DNA of 64,000 nt from the NCBI RefSeq assembly GCF_900187105.1, contig NZ_LT906482.1, forward strand, positions 868,001 through 932,000, in the 5' to 3' direction. Shown here one piece after another: positions 36,382-45,856 of this stretch (the stretch's first letter is position 1; each line of letters begins with the position of its first letter). The position numbers and the translations under genes are program-made. This stretch comes from Eikenella corrodens (GTDB lineage Bacteria > Pseudomonadota > Gammaproteobacteria > Burkholderiales > Neisseriaceae). Below the pieces are notes generated by a model. That model worked only from the letters and a program-made list of their open reading frames with translations, was not told the origin of the DNA and made no database searches.

Positions 36382-36414
36382 AAACAGGCGATGACCTTCT
36401 GTCATCGCCTGTTT
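36382..36414. terminator. Bidirectional terminator thioesterase/secB
   Basis: AAACAGGCGATGAC (36382-36395) and GTCATCGCCTGTTT (36401-36414) form a perfect 14-bp stem with a 5-base loop; A and T runs on the two sides suit both strands. Confidence 0.9.
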
Positions 36415-36431
36415 TGTTTGCCAATAGCCGA

Positions 36432-36893
36432 TTAAGCGTTGCCGGCAGCCGGAGCGTTGGCAGCGGCTTGTTGCTGTTCGTACATGGCTTCGAAGTTGAT
36501 CGGCATCAATACCACGGGCGGGAAACCGGCGCGGGTGATGCAGGAAGACACAGCTTCGCGGGCATAGGGGTAGAGGATGTTCGGGCAGGCAATGCCGAGC
36601 AATACTTTCACATCTTGCTCCGGAATGTTTGCCAAACGGAAAATACCGCTCTGCGCCACTTCGTTCAGGAACAATACTTTGCCATCAGGCAACTTGGCGG
36701 TAACGGTTACGGTAACGGTTACTTCGTGGTGTTCTTCTTCCAGTTTTTTAGAATCGGTGTGTACCTGGATTTCCACGTTCGGAGCATCCTGGCTGAGGAA
36801 TACTTCCGGTGCGTGCGGCACTTCCAAAGACAAATCTTTTACATACAGTCTTTCTACGTTGAAAATCGGTTGCTGTTGTTCTTGTTCGCTCAT
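36432..36893 (-). CDS. secB: Protein-export chaperone SecB
   Basis: A 153-residue SecB of normal length: [86 protein letters not shown]. It forms a tetramer that keeps exported proteins unfolded for SecA. A run of VTVTVTVT is encoded by two adjacent copies of the palindromic 11-mer GTAACGGTTAC (36700-36722). Confidence 0.96.
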   Translation of the reverse strand: MSEQEQQQPIFNVERLYVKDLSLEVPHAPEVFLSQDAPNVEIQVHTDSKKLEEEHHEVTVTVTVTAKLPDGKVLFLNEVAQSGIFRLANIPEQDVKVLLGIACPNILYPYAREAVSSCITRAGFPPVVLMPINFEAMYEQQQAAANAPAAGNA

Positions 36894-37046
36894 GGTTTAC
36901 TCCTGAGAAGGGGGTGAAAAAGTCAAAATGGAGATATGGCGGATTGATCCGCTATAAACCGCATTAGGCTACCTGAAAATGCTCCACTTTGCCAGCTTTT
37001 CCTTGTGGGATAAGGTATTCGGCAAATTTCCCGTTGCATTTGCCGA

Positions 37047-38474
37047 TTATTGGGCGGGTACGGTTTGAACGTTATCCAATCTATCGGCATCATGCACAAT
37101 CCGGCGCACCATGGCATCCATATCGGGCAGATAGCCGCCGGAACGGTGGCTGTTAATAATCACCACCACGGCCAGCCTACGTCCATTGGGCGGCAACCAG
37201 TAGCCGGCCAACGCACGCACGTCGCGCAGCGTACCTGTTTTCATACGCAGCGAGCGGCCTAGCTGACGGAAGCGGCCACGCAGGGTACCGTCGGTACCGG
37301 CAATCGGCAGGGTGTGAATGAAGGTATCGCGGAAGGGGGAGCGGTAGGCCTGAAACAGCATGCTGCCGAGAAAACGGGCAGTAAGCCGTTCACGACGGGA
37401 AAGGCCGGAGCCGTTTTCCAATACCAGCGCTTCGTCATCCAATCCGGCCGACACCAGCTGCCGCCGCACAGCGGCCTCGGCATTTTGTACGCTGTGTGGT
37501 CCGTTTGCTTGGTGGCCAAGCGTGAGAAAAACGCTGCGCGCAATCAGATTGTTGGAATGTTTGTTCATATCGGTCAGCACTTCGCCTAAAGATTTGGAAA
37601 AGTGCGTGGCCAAGATGCGGCTGTTGCTGGGGGCAGCCCCCCGACCAAAGCCATAGAGGCCGCCCAAGCCCTGTGCAAGCCAATAGCCGCGAAAACTTTC
37701 TTCGGCAAAGCGTGGAGCATCGAACAAATTGATGAACATTTTCTCGCCCATACATGCAGCCGGCAGGCGGCCGCGGAACACCAGCATACCGTTTTCAAAT
37801 TTGGCGGAAACATGATTGGAAAGTTTGCCACAGCGGCCATCGGTCTCGGTAAGTTGGCTGAGGTCGGTTTGGATGCCGTAGAGTGGCGGGTTGAGCAAAA
37901 AAGCAGGCTGCCCAGTCTCATTGCGGGCGGCAGTAATCCAAAGGGCTTTGTAGGCAATCATGTGGGGGTCTGGCGGCACCACAAAGCTTTCGTCTGCATC
38001 GTTTTCAAAACCTTCTGCGCTGGCAAGACCGCCCCAAACACGCCGATCCAACACCACTTTACCGTTTAATGACACAATGCCCTGCCGGACCAGCTGTTGC
38101 TGCATATCCAGTAGATCGGGCTGGTCGAAGGCAGGATCACCGCTACCCACCCAATATAAATCGCCTTGCAGTGCACCATTAGCCACGGTACCGCTGCTGC
38201 GCCACTGGGTTTGCCAGCGGTAATCACCACCTAATCCACGCAAGGCGGCGAAGGTGGTTACCAATTTCATGGTGGAGGCGGGATTCATAGAAACATCGGC
38301 TCGATGCGCAAGCAACACTTCACCGCTGTCGAGGTCTTGCACATAAACCGCAGCCTCATCCGGCTGAATACGGCCGAAATCGATAGCAAAGGCTACCTGA
38401 AAATAGAAGAAGAGCGCGAATGTTAATAGCAGGCGAGAGCAGTTTTGGCAGAGAAGTAGAAGTTTTTCCAGCAT
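37047..38474 (-). CDS. dacB: D-alanyl-D-alanine carboxypeptidase/endopeptidase (PBP4)
   Basis: A 475-residue class C penicillin-binding protein. The active-site SxxK is S67-TMK70 (NPASTMKLVTTFAALRG), the SxN is in KHSNNLIAR and the KTG is in RMKTGTLRDVRALAGY. The long insert domain between SxxK and SxN is typical of PBP4. The N-terminal signal peptide ends FYFQVAFA, and that stretch is encoded by an Eikenella DUS. It trims and opens peptidoglycan cross-links in the periplasm. Confidence 0.94.
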   Translation of the reverse strand: MLEKLLLLCQNCSRLLLTFALFFYFQVAFAIDFGRIQPDEAAVYVQDLDSGEVLLAHRADVSMNPASTMKLVTTFAALRGLGGDYRWQTQWRSSGTVANGALQGDLYWVGSGDPAFDQPDLLDMQQQLVRQGIVSLNGKVVLDRRVWGGLASAEGFENDADESFVVPPDPHMIAYKALWITAARNETGQPAFLLNPPLYGIQTDLSQLTETDGRCGKLSNHVSAKFENGMLVFRGRLPAACMGEKMFINLFDAPRFAEESFRGYWLAQGLGGLYGFGRGAAPSNSRILATHFSKSLGEVLTDMNKHSNNLIARSVFLTLGHQANGPHSVQNAEAAVRRQLVSAGLDDEALVLENGSGLSRRERLTARFLGSMLFQAYRSPFRDTFIHTLPIAGTDGTLRGRFRQLGRSLRMKTGTLRDVRALAGYWLPPNGRRLAVVVIINSHRSGGYLPDMDAMVRRIVHDADRLDNVQTVPAQ

Positions 38475-38600
38475 AAGATTTTTTTAATAAAATATTTTCC
38501 AGCAGGCGAATTTTGCGCCATCGCACCTATATAGGCAATGGGAGATGTAGTGCAAGCAGCTATTTCTTTATGTTGCCTCTAGCTACAAATAGTACGCACG

Positions 38601-38633
38601 AAAAAACCGGACTTTGTATAAAGTCCGGTTTTT
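38601..38633 (-). terminator. Terminator after rmpM-like gene
   Basis: AAAAAACCGGACTTT and AAAGTCCGGTTTTT pair with a short loop. It lies 28 bp downstream of the OmpA-family gene, with T runs on both strands. Unlike most terminators here it contains no DUS. Confidence 0.9.
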
Positions 38634-38660
38634 CAGTATTGAACGCTAATCAGTTAGCGA

Positions 38661-39353
38661 TTACTGAGCAGGCTGTTCAACCAGAGTACGGATACGAACG
38701 TCTACGCGACGATCCGGCTCGATACATGCAATCAGAGCGCTACGTTTGCGAGCGGCAGAAACGCGACGACCCAAGTTGCGAACTTCTTGCTGACACTGTT
38801 CAGTCATCTTAGCTTGAGATTCGCCCAAGCCAACGGCAGAGATTTTCTCAGCCGGTACGCCACGGCCAACCAGGTACTCGCTAACAGTGTTAGCACGACG
38901 TTCAGACAGGCGTTGGTTGTAGGCATCGCTACCCATGAAGTCAGTGTTACCTTCAACACGCACAGATTGTACGTTGCTGCCGCTCAGGCGCTGAGCCAGC
39001 TCATCCAAAGTGGTGCGAGCTTCAGGACGCAGATTGAATTTGTCAAAACCAAACAGGAAGTTGGATGACAGAGATACCAGCTCTTCGCGTACTTGCGGTT
39101 CAGCAGGAGCAGGAGCTTCTGCCTGACGGTCACCACACTCTACCAAGCCCAAGCGATCTACTTCAGCGTTCAAGAAGCTGTTTTCCCAGCATTCGTGAGC
39201 ACCTTTAGGCTCATAGTTAGAGCGAACCACTTCGCGAGACTGCTGGCTGATGGTATAGCCGTATTTTTCATTGTTGAAGCTGCTGTCCGCCATGGCGGCA
39301 CCGGAAGCAACCAAGGCCAAGAACAAAGCGCCTAATTTAAGCTGTTTGGTCAT
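38661..39353 (-). CDS. OmpA-family outer-membrane protein, RmpM-like
   Basis: A 230-residue protein with a Sec signal peptide ([24 protein letters not shown]). A short N-terminal region with a Cys pair and a Pro/Ala hinge ([10 protein letters not shown]) follow. The OmpA_C peptidoglycan-binding domain ([55 protein letters not shown]) comes next. This layout is that of neisserial RmpM (class 4 protein), which tethers porins to peptidoglycan. An extra insertion with two Cys ([21 protein letters not shown]) is as in RmpM. It has its own terminator. Confidence 0.92.
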   Translation of the reverse strand: MTKQLKLGALFLALVASGAAMADSSFNNEKYGYTISQQSREVVRSNYEPKGAHECWENSFLNAEVDRLGLVECGDRQAEAPAPAEPQVREELVSLSSNFLFGFDKFNLRPEARTTLDELAQRLSGSNVQSVRVEGNTDFMGSDAYNQRLSERRANTVSEYLVGRGVPAEKISAVGLGESQAKMTEQCQQEVRNLGRRVSAARKRSALIACIEPDRRVDVRIRTLVEQPAQ

Positions 39354-39796
39354 GTTATTCCCTCATCAAAAAGTTTGTTATGCGCAGACTTGGCAAGCTT
39401 TGCAGCATGCCGGCCTTCACAAAAATCACCATATACGGACCGCCCAAATACTGCGGTAATCCAAATATATTCGGGGTACCACTATAAAAAACCGTGCCCG
39501 AACTGTCAATAAGGAATTGGTTACCCGCTGCACGGGCACCTCCGTTTCCTACGTGCCCAATCATGCCCAAAATTACCCTAACTGTCAGCAGGATAATGGC
39601 AAAAGAAAGGGATATTTCCCTATAAGTTGCTAAAAAACAACAACTCCTGCCGCAAATTACCGGCATGCGGCAAAATAACGATGGCGGGCTATGATACCAT
39701 CCAGCCCTCTCTGGTTTCAGGCGAAACCGGTGATTTCGACGGCACTTTGGCGGTTGGCCTGTCGCATAAATCCGACAAATATCACTTGGATGCATC
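39354..39796. other. Long gap between rmpM-like and cysB genes
   Basis: 443 bp without a convincing gene. A 147-codon minus-strand frame runs through it (39355-39798), but it overlaps the rmpM leader, has no clear ribosome site and no recognised domain. The region is richer in A and T than neighbours and should hold the divergent promoters. No DUS is present, which is unusual for a gap this long here. Confidence 0.4.
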
Positions 39797-40741
39797 ATGA
39801 AACTGCAACAGCTGCGCTATTTTTTGGAGGTTTACCGCTGCAATCTGAATATTTCAGAGGCAGCGGAAATTTTGTTTACGTCCCAACCGGGCATTTCCAA
39901 GCAGATAAAGCTGTTGGAAGACGAGCTGGGTGTGCAGCTGTTTGTACGGCACGGTAAACGTATTGTGGCGGTTACCCCGCCGGGGCAGGCTGTGCTGGAA
40001 ATTGCCGAGCGCATCTTCCGCGATGTACAGAGCATTCGCAACATCGGCACCGAATTTGCCGAACAGGACAGCGGCCACTTAACCATTGCCACCACCTACA
40101 CGCAGGCGCGGCATGTGCTGCCGCCTGTGGTGGCCGAATTTTTCCGACAGTATCCGAAAGTGGGCTTGTCGCTAGTGCCGGCCGAGCCTTCGGCTGTAGA
40201 TAGAATGGTGGCCGAAGGTTTGGCTGATTTCGCCATCAATTCGGAAGCGGATGCACGCCATTCCGAGCTGCGCCACATCAGCGCGCGGGCTTGGAACCGC
40301 TGCGTGCTGGTGCCGCAGGGGCACAAATTGGCGGATAAAAACCGCATCAGCCTGGCAGACTTATCGTCCATGCCGCTCATCGGCTACACCGAGGCCGGGC
40401 AGGATACGGCTTTGCAGCAGGCCTTTTCCGGTAGCGAGCTGGCTTTACCGCAGGTGGTGCTTTCCAGTATGAATGCAGGCGTGATTAAAACCTATGTGCG
40501 TGCCGGTTTGGGCGTGGGGCTGCTAGCCGATGCTGCCTACGACCCGCAGCGCGATGCCGATTTGGTTTGCCTGCCGGCCGACCATTTGTTTAAGCCATCA
40601 TTCACCTATATCGTGGTGCGGCAGGATGCCTACCTGCGCAACTATGCCTACGATTTCATGCAGCTCTACCTGCCCGGCCTCACCCGCAAACACATCGAGC
40701 AGGCGCTATACGAACCCATCCGCGAAGACTTCTCGATTTAA
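39797..40741 (+). CDS. cysB: LysR-family regulator CysB
   Basis: A 314-residue LysR protein of the CysB/Cbl type: MKLQQLRYFLEVYRCNLNISEAAEILFTSQPGISKQIKLLEDELGVQLF, with the HTH at about 19-38. The effector domain has HLTIATTYTQARHVLPPVVAEFFRQYP, the CysB hallmark TTYTQARH, and ends with YDFMQLYLPG. It activates cysteine and sulfate assimilation genes, typically with O- or N-acetylserine as inducer. No cys operon is adjacent. Confidence 0.93.
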   Translation: MKLQQLRYFLEVYRCNLNISEAAEILFTSQPGISKQIKLLEDELGVQLFVRHGKRIVAVTPPGQAVLEIAERIFRDVQSIRNIGTEFAEQDSGHLTIATTYTQARHVLPPVVAEFFRQYPKVGLSLVPAEPSAVDRMVAEGLADFAINSEADARHSELRHISARAWNRCVLVPQGHKLADKNRISLADLSSMPLIGYTEAGQDTALQQAFSGSELALPQVVLSSMNAGVIKTYVRAGLGVGLLADAAYDPQRDADLVCLPADHLFKPSFTYIVVRQDAYLRNYAYDFMQLYLPGLTRKHIEQALYEPIREDFSI

Positions 40742-40923
40742 CGGTTGGCTATTTCACTTTAGCCTTACACAAGCCAGGTTGGAGCTGATGTTTTCAGGTA
40801 GCCTGTCGGCCATGTTGAAAGGCTACCTGAACCGATGTCTTGGCAAAGCCAAAACATAAGCTTCACCAAAATTAAAACCGGATTCCTTTATAATCGCCCC
40901 GTCTTGTCACTATCGATTTGCCG

Positions 40924-41694
40924 ATGGATACCCAGCCCACCGAACTCGTTTCCAGCCCCATCCCCCAGCCCATACCTGCTGCACCACCCGCCAAAAAACG
41001 CCCCGGCTTGCTGCGCCGCTGGGTTAAGCGCTTGGTGTGGAGCATCGTCCTCCTCCTACTGGGCTTCCACCTGCTAGTTTTCCTGCTCTTGGCCTATTGG
41101 AAAGGCCAGCCCGTGCACACCAGCGCCTTTATGCTGCGCCACAACCTCTCCACTTTCTCCCGCGTGCAGCAAACCTGGGTGGACGACAGCCAAATCGCCC
41201 GCGTGGTGAAACAGGCGGCCATCGCCAGCGAAGACGCGCAATTCAGCAACCACGACGGTTTCGACTGGAACGGCATCGAACACGCCATGCGCCGCAACCA
41301 GCGCAGCGGCACCATCCGCGCCGGCGGCTCTACCATCAGCCAGCAGCTGGCTAAAAACCTGTTTCTGTTTGCCGAACGCTCTTACGTGCGCAAAGCCGAA
41401 GAAGCCGTGATTACCGTGATGATGGAAAGCATGTGGAGCAAAGAGCGCATCCTCACCGTGTATCTGAACGTGGCCGAATTCGGCGAAGGCATCTACGGCA
41501 TCGAAGCCGCCGCCCAACATTATTACCACAAGCCGGCATCCCGCCTGCGCGCCGGTGAAGCCGCTTCCCTCATTGCCATGCTGCCCAACCCCAAATACTT
41601 CCAGCAACACCGCAACGACCGCCGCCTGCGCAATAAAACCCGCATCATCCTGCGCCGCATGGGTAGCGCCGATTTGCCGCCGGACGAAGAGTAG
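40924..41694 (+). CDS. mtgA: Monofunctional peptidoglycan glycosyltransferase
   Basis: A 256-residue GT51 enzyme without a transpeptidase domain. A proline-rich tail is followed by one membrane anchor (LVWSIVLLLLGFHLLVFLLLAYW). The catalytic motifs are AIASEDAQFSNHDGFDWNGI (catalytic Glu) and GGSTISQQLAKNLFLFAERSYVRKAEEAV, then ERILTVYLNVAEFGEGIYGIEAAA. It polymerises lipid II into glycan strands. I start at ATG 40924; a TTG two codons earlier is possible. Confidence 0.95.
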   Translation: MDTQPTELVSSPIPQPIPAAPPAKKRPGLLRRWVKRLVWSIVLLLLGFHLLVFLLLAYWKGQPVHTSAFMLRHNLSTFSRVQQTWVDDSQIARVVKQAAIASEDAQFSNHDGFDWNGIEHAMRRNQRSGTIRAGGSTISQQLAKNLFLFAERSYVRKAEEAVITVMMESMWSKERILTVYLNVAEFGEGIYGIEAAAQHYYHKPASRLRAGEAASLIAMLPNPKYFQQHRNDRRLRNKTRIILRRMGSADLPPDEE

Positions 41695-41711
41695 TTTGGT
41701 ATCTGTCAATT

Positions 41712-41755
41712 AAAGGCTACCTGAAAAACCCATTCCGTTTTTCAGGTAGCCTTTA
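41712..41755 (+). terminator. DUS-pair terminator after mtgA
   Basis: AAAGGCTACCTGAAAAA and TTTTTCAGGTAGCCTTT form a 17-bp stem around an 8-9 base loop. Confidence 0.85.
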
Positions 41756-41842
41756 AGCTGTGTAGTACAGCTTGTTGGGATGTTGCCGTGCCAAGCTGCC
41801 ACAGTTTTCAGGTAGCCTGCCTTGGTAAATAGAGCAGTCGCT

Positions 41843-41889
41843 GTAAAGTGATGCAATTTGCTTTACAATCCCATCGCAGGTAAAGTGAT
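41843..41889 (+). promoter_or_regulatory. Direct repeats upstream of the stress-protein gene
   Basis: GTAAAGTGAT occurs at 41843-41852 and 41880-41889. Between them TTTACAAT gives a possible -10 (TACAAT, 41864-41869), and its CTTTAC is an inverted match to the repeats. This looks like a promoter flanked by regulator half-sites, but no known consensus fits. Confidence 0.35.
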
Positions 41890-41954
41890 TCGGTCTGCAA
41901 AGAATTGGCGGCGGCAATCCTGCCCGGCTGCCAGCAACTAAAAGGAGTGGCAAA

Positions 41955-42398
41955 ATGTATCAACGGATTTTCGTTCCGATAGACGACAGCAAAACCTCTC
42001 TCTACGCCCTGGAGCAAACCTGCCGGCTGGCCAAAGCAACCGATGCCGTATTGGTGGCCGTGCACGTAGTGGATTTAACCGACCTCAAGCGCGAAGCCAG
42101 CCGCCTGCCTAATTCCGAAGAGCTGTATGCGGCCGAAATGCAGGTGGCCGACCATGCCGAAGCCGTGATGAAACAGGCCGGCGTGAAATATGAAGTCTCC
42201 ACCCTGGAAAACGACGGCATGCGTATTTCTGACGTGCTGATTAAAGAGGCCGTGCGCCAAGAGTGCGACCTCATCGCCATGGGCACCCATGGCTTCTCCG
42301 GCCTGCTGCACCTATTGATGGGCTCCGTGGCCGAAGGCGTGCTGCGCCAAGCCCCCATGCCCGTGCTGCTGTTCCGCCGTCCGGACAGCGAAGCCTAG
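41955..42398 (+). CDS. Universal stress protein UspA family
   Basis: A 147-residue single-domain Usp: MYQRIFVPIDDSKTSLYALEQTCRLA at the N-terminus and the C-terminal ATP-binding loop MGTHGFSGLLHLLMGSVAEGVLRQAPMPVLLFR (G-x2-G-x9-G-S/T motif). The motif predicts ATP binding. An AAAGGAG site precedes the ATG. It is monocistronic, with an outward-facing DUS pair downstream (about 42410-42451). Confidence 0.93.
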   Translation: MYQRIFVPIDDSKTSLYALEQTCRLAKATDAVLVAVHVVDLTDLKREASRLPNSEELYAAEMQVADHAEAVMKQAGVKYEVSTLENDGMRISDVLIKEAVRQECDLIAMGTHGFSGLLHLLMGSVAEGVLRQAPMPVLLFRRPDSEA

Positions 42399-42496
42399 CT
42401 TCAATATGTTTTCAGGTAGCCTCCTGCCCGTGCAGAAAGGCTACCTGAAAACGTCATCTAATACTCCACAACCTTAACCCAAATGGAAAACGTCCT

Positions 42497-43666
42497 ATGG
42501 CAATCCCCGCTTACAACGAAGAGATGAAAAAATTCATCCATGGCCTGCTCAACCACCTGGTGCAGAGCAAAGGCTCCGATCTGTTCATCACCACCGGCTT
42601 CCCCCCGGCCATGAAGCTCGACGGCAAGCTCACCCCGATTACCGACAAACCGCTCACCGCCGACCACACCGCCCTCATCGCCCGCGCCCTGATGGACGAC
42701 AAACAGGCCGAAGAATTCGATAACACCAAAGAATGCAACTTCGCCATCAGCCTGGCCGGCGTGTCCCGCTTCCGCATCAACGCCATGGTTCAGCGCGGTG
42801 CCGCCGCCCTCGTGTGCCGTGTGATCACCAGCCAGATTCCCAAGTTCGACAACATGAACCTGCCGCCGATTTTGAAACAAGTGGTGATGGAAAAACGCGG
42901 CCTCGTGATTTTCGTGGGCGGTACCGGCTCCGGCAAATCCACTTCCCTGGCTGCCATGATCGACTACCGTAACGAAAACAGCCACGGCCACATCATCACC
43001 ATCGAAGACCCGATCGAATTCGTGCACCCGCACAAAAACTGCATCATCACCCAGCGCGAAGTGGGCGTGGACACCGAAAACTGGTTTGCCGCCCTCAAAA
43101 ACACCCTGCGCCAAGCCCCCGACGTGATCCTCATCGGCGAAATCCGCGACCGCGAAACCATGGACTACGCCCTGGCCTTCGCCGAAACCGGCCACCTCTG
43201 CATGGCCACCCTACACGCCAACAACTCCAACCAAGCGCTCGACCGCATCATCAACTTCTTCCCCGAAGAGCGCCGTACCCAGCTGTTGAATGACCTCTCG
43301 CTCAACCTCAAAGGCTTCATTTCCCAGCGCCTCGTGCCCAAGCCCGACGGCAAAGGCCGCGTGGCCGCCGTGGAAGTGCTGCTCAACTCCCCGCTGATTG
43401 CCGAGCTGATTTTGAATGGCGACATCCACGGCGTGAAAGAAATCATGGCCCGCTCCCGCGACTTAGGCATGCAAACCTTCGACCAATCCCTGTTCGACCT
43501 CTACGAAGCCGGCCACATTGCCTACGAAGACGCCCTGAAAAACGCCGACTCGGTGAATGATTTGCGCCTCAACATCCAGCTCAACAGCAAACGCGGCCGC
43601 AACAACGAAAAATCCGGCATCGACAGCCTAGCCATCGTCGGCATGGATGAAGCTGACGAAGCCTAA
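42497..43666 (+). CDS. pilU: Type IV pilus retraction ATPase, PilU-like
   Basis: A 389-residue secretion/retraction ATPase. Walker A is GGTGSGKSTSLAAM, the Asp box region is ITIEDPIEFVHPHKNC, Walker B is DVILIGEIRDRETMDYAL and the His box is HLCMATLHANNSNQALDRI. The N-terminus (EEMKKFIHGLLNHLVQSKGSDLFITTGFPPAMKLDGKL) and the C-terminal extension past residue 350 are typical of PilU rather than PilT. It works with PilT in pilus retraction, hence in DNA uptake and twitching, which fits a DUS-dependent transformer. pilT is not in the window. Confidence 0.92.
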   Translation: MAIPAYNEEMKKFIHGLLNHLVQSKGSDLFITTGFPPAMKLDGKLTPITDKPLTADHTALIARALMDDKQAEEFDNTKECNFAISLAGVSRFRINAMVQRGAAALVCRVITSQIPKFDNMNLPPILKQVVMEKRGLVIFVGGTGSGKSTSLAAMIDYRNENSHGHIITIEDPIEFVHPHKNCIITQREVGVDTENWFAALKNTLRQAPDVILIGEIRDRETMDYALAFAETGHLCMATLHANNSNQALDRIINFFPEERRTQLLNDLSLNLKGFISQRLVPKPDGKGRVAAVEVLLNSPLIAELILNGDIHGVKEIMARSRDLGMQTFDQSLFDLYEAGHIAYEDALKNADSVNDLRLNIQLNSKRGRNNEKSGIDSLAIVGMDEADEA

Positions 43667-43751
43667 GGCGGAAAAGGCTACCTGAAAGCGTAGCTTTGGC
43701 GAAATAGACCGGTGCCTTAGCAACGTAGTTAGCAACTACCCAACATATGAA

Positions 43752-43783
43752 AAAGGCTACCTGAAACTTTTCAGGTAGCCTTT
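43752..43783. terminator. DUS-pair terminator between pilU and lpdA
   Basis: AAAGGCTACCTGAAA and TTTTCAGGTAGCCTTT are separated by one base between the convergent genes. Confidence 0.8.
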
Positions 43784-43811
43784 CCTATTCAGCGTTTAAG
43801 CTGCCAAACGC

Positions 43812-45614
43812 TTATTTCTTCTTACGCTGCGGCGGCAAGTCGGTGCAAGTGCCGTTGGCCACTTCCGCTGCCATGCCGATGCTTTCGCCCAAGGTCGGGT
43901 GTGGATGGATGGTTTTGCCGATGTCGGTTGCATCGCAGCCCATTTCGATGGCCAAGCAGATTTCGCCGATCATGTCACCGGCGTGGGTGCCGACGATGCT
44001 GCCGCCGATAATCAAGCCGCTTTCGGCATCGAAAATCAGCTTGGTGAAGCCTTCGTCGCGGCCGTTAGCGATGGCGCGGCCGGATGCGGCCCACGGGAAT
44101 ACGGCTTTGGTGATTTTGATGCCATCGCGTTTGGCGATTTCTTCGGTAACGCCCACCCAAGCCACTTCGGGGTCGGTATAGGCCACGCCCGGAATCACGC
44201 GTGCGTCGAAGTAGGCTTTGTGGCCGGCACAGTTTTCGGCTGCCACATGGCCTTCGTGCACGGCTTTGTGCGCCAGCATGGGTTGGCCAATGACGTCACC
44301 GATGGCGTAGATGTGCGGCACGTTGGTGCGCATTTGTTTGTCCACTTCGATGAAGCCGCGGTCGGTAACGGCCACGCCGGCTTTTTCAGCAGAGCAGAGT
44401 TTGCCGTTCGGTGCGCGGCCGGCAGCCACCAGCACCAAGTCGTAGCGTTGCGGCTCTTTCGGCGCTTTTTCACCTTCAAAGGTCACATAGATGCCGTCTT
44501 TTTTGGCTTCCACGGCCACGGTTTTGGTGTTGGTCATGATGTTGTCGAAGCGGTGGGCGTTCATTTTCTCCCACACTTTCACCAAGTCGCGGTCGGCGCC
44601 CTGCATCAGGCCGTCCATCATTTCTACTACGTCCAAGCGTGCGCCCAGCGTGCTGTACACGGTGCCCATTTCCAGACCGATGATGCCGCCGCCGATGACC
44701 AGCATTTTTTCTGGCAGTTTGCCGCCGTTTTGGCGCAGTTCCAGCGCGCCGGTGCTGTCCACAATGCGTGGGTCTTCAGGGATGAAGGGCAGTTTCACCA
44801 CGCGGCTGCCGACGGCGATGATACAGTTTTTGAAGGCAACGGTTTTTTTCGCGCCGGTTTCTTTGGCTTGCTCGTATTGGGCGGATTCGGTGAGCGATAC
44901 TTCGATGTGGTTCGCACCCACGAATTGGCCGTTACCTTGGATGATGTCCACTTTGCGGGCTTTGGCCATACCTGCCAGGCCGCCGGTAAGTTTGGCGATC
45001 ACTTTTTCTTTGTAGCCGCGTAACTCGTCCACATTGATTTCGGGTTCGCCGAATTTGATGCCGTTTTTCACCAAGTGTTTCACTTCATCAATCATGGCAG
45101 CATTGTGCAGCAGCGCTTTAGACGGGATGCAGCCCACGTTCAGACACACGCCGCCCAAGGTGCTGTATTGCTCGATGATGGCGGTTTTCAGGCCTTCGTC
45201 GGCTGCGGCAAAGGCAGCGGAATAGCCGCCCGGGCCGCCGCCCAATACCACCACGTCGTATTCGGCATCGGCAGAACCGGCAAACTGTGCCGCTTGCGGT
45301 GCGGGCGCAGCGGCTTTGGCGGCTTCCGGCGCCGCAGCGGCGGCAGCTTTCGGTGCTTCGGCAGCGGCAGCCGCACCGGCGGCTTCGATCACGGCAATCA
45401 CGCCGCCTTCGGAGATTTTGTCGCCCACTTTCACTTTCACTTCTTTCACCACGCCTGCGGCTTCGGCCGGCACGTCCATGGTGGCTTTGTCGGTTTCCAG
45501 CGTAATCAGGGTGTCGTCGATAGCGATGGTATCGCCTGCTTTGATTTCCACGGCGATTATGTCTACATTTTCGTGCCCGCCGATGTCGGGTACTTTCAAT
45601 TCGATTAAGCTCAT
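43812..45614 (-). CDS. lpdA: Dihydrolipoyl dehydrogenase with N-terminal lipoyl domain
   Basis: A 600-residue E3 subunit. Residues 1-80 are a lipoyl domain (LITLETDKATMDVPA, lipoylated Lys K43). An Ala/Pro-rich linker (about 80-115) follows, then the flavoprotein with GGGPGGYSAAFAA and the redox disulfide GGVCLNVGCIPSKALL. The NAD site is VIGGGIIGLEMG, and the C-terminal HPHPTLGES carries the catalytic His-Glu pair. The lipoyl-E3 fusion is the form of neisserial p64k. The aceE and aceF genes that normally accompany it are not visible upstream here. Confidence 0.96.
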   Translation of the reverse strand: MSLIELKVPDIGGHENVDIIAVEIKAGDTIAIDDTLITLETDKATMDVPAEAAGVVKEVKVKVGDKISEGGVIAVIEAAGAAAAAEAPKAAAAAAPEAAKAAAPAPQAAQFAGSADAEYDVVVLGGGPGGYSAAFAAADEGLKTAIIEQYSTLGGVCLNVGCIPSKALLHNAAMIDEVKHLVKNGIKFGEPEINVDELRGYKEKVIAKLTGGLAGMAKARKVDIIQGNGQFVGANHIEVSLTESAQYEQAKETGAKKTVAFKNCIIAVGSRVVKLPFIPEDPRIVDSTGALELRQNGGKLPEKMLVIGGGIIGLEMGTVYSTLGARLDVVEMMDGLMQGADRDLVKVWEKMNAHRFDNIMTNTKTVAVEAKKDGIYVTFEGEKAPKEPQRYDLVLVAAGRAPNGKLCSAEKAGVAVTDRGFIEVDKQMRTNVPHIYAIGDVIGQPMLAHKAVHEGHVAAENCAGHKAYFDARVIPGVAYTDPEVAWVGVTEEIAKRDGIKITKAVFPWAASGRAIANGRDEGFTKLIFDAESGLIIGGSIVGTHAGDMIGEICLAIEMGCDATDIGKTIHPHPTLGESIGMAAEVANGTCTDLPPQRKKK

Positions 45615-45856
45615 TGTGTTGTGCCTTTCTTGAGTATTAGATTAATTAACAAAGGGCTACCTGAAAAATGGAATGCTGCGATGCGGCCAAGTTTTCGGCA
45701 TTCAGCCCGATTAATTGCTCGACGGGGCGGATTATAACGCACTTCTTTGCCTTCCCCGCAGCTTTATCAACACAGGTTTTGCTGCTGCAGGCGCAGCGAT
45801 GCCGGGATAGGTATATAATTAGGCTCCTACATTATCAAGTTTTCAGGTAGCCTCAA

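Noticed and set aside
39355-39798. 147-codon minus-strand frame upstream of the rmpM-like gene
   Set aside because: No ribosome site, no domain, and it covers the leader and promoters of two divergent genes.
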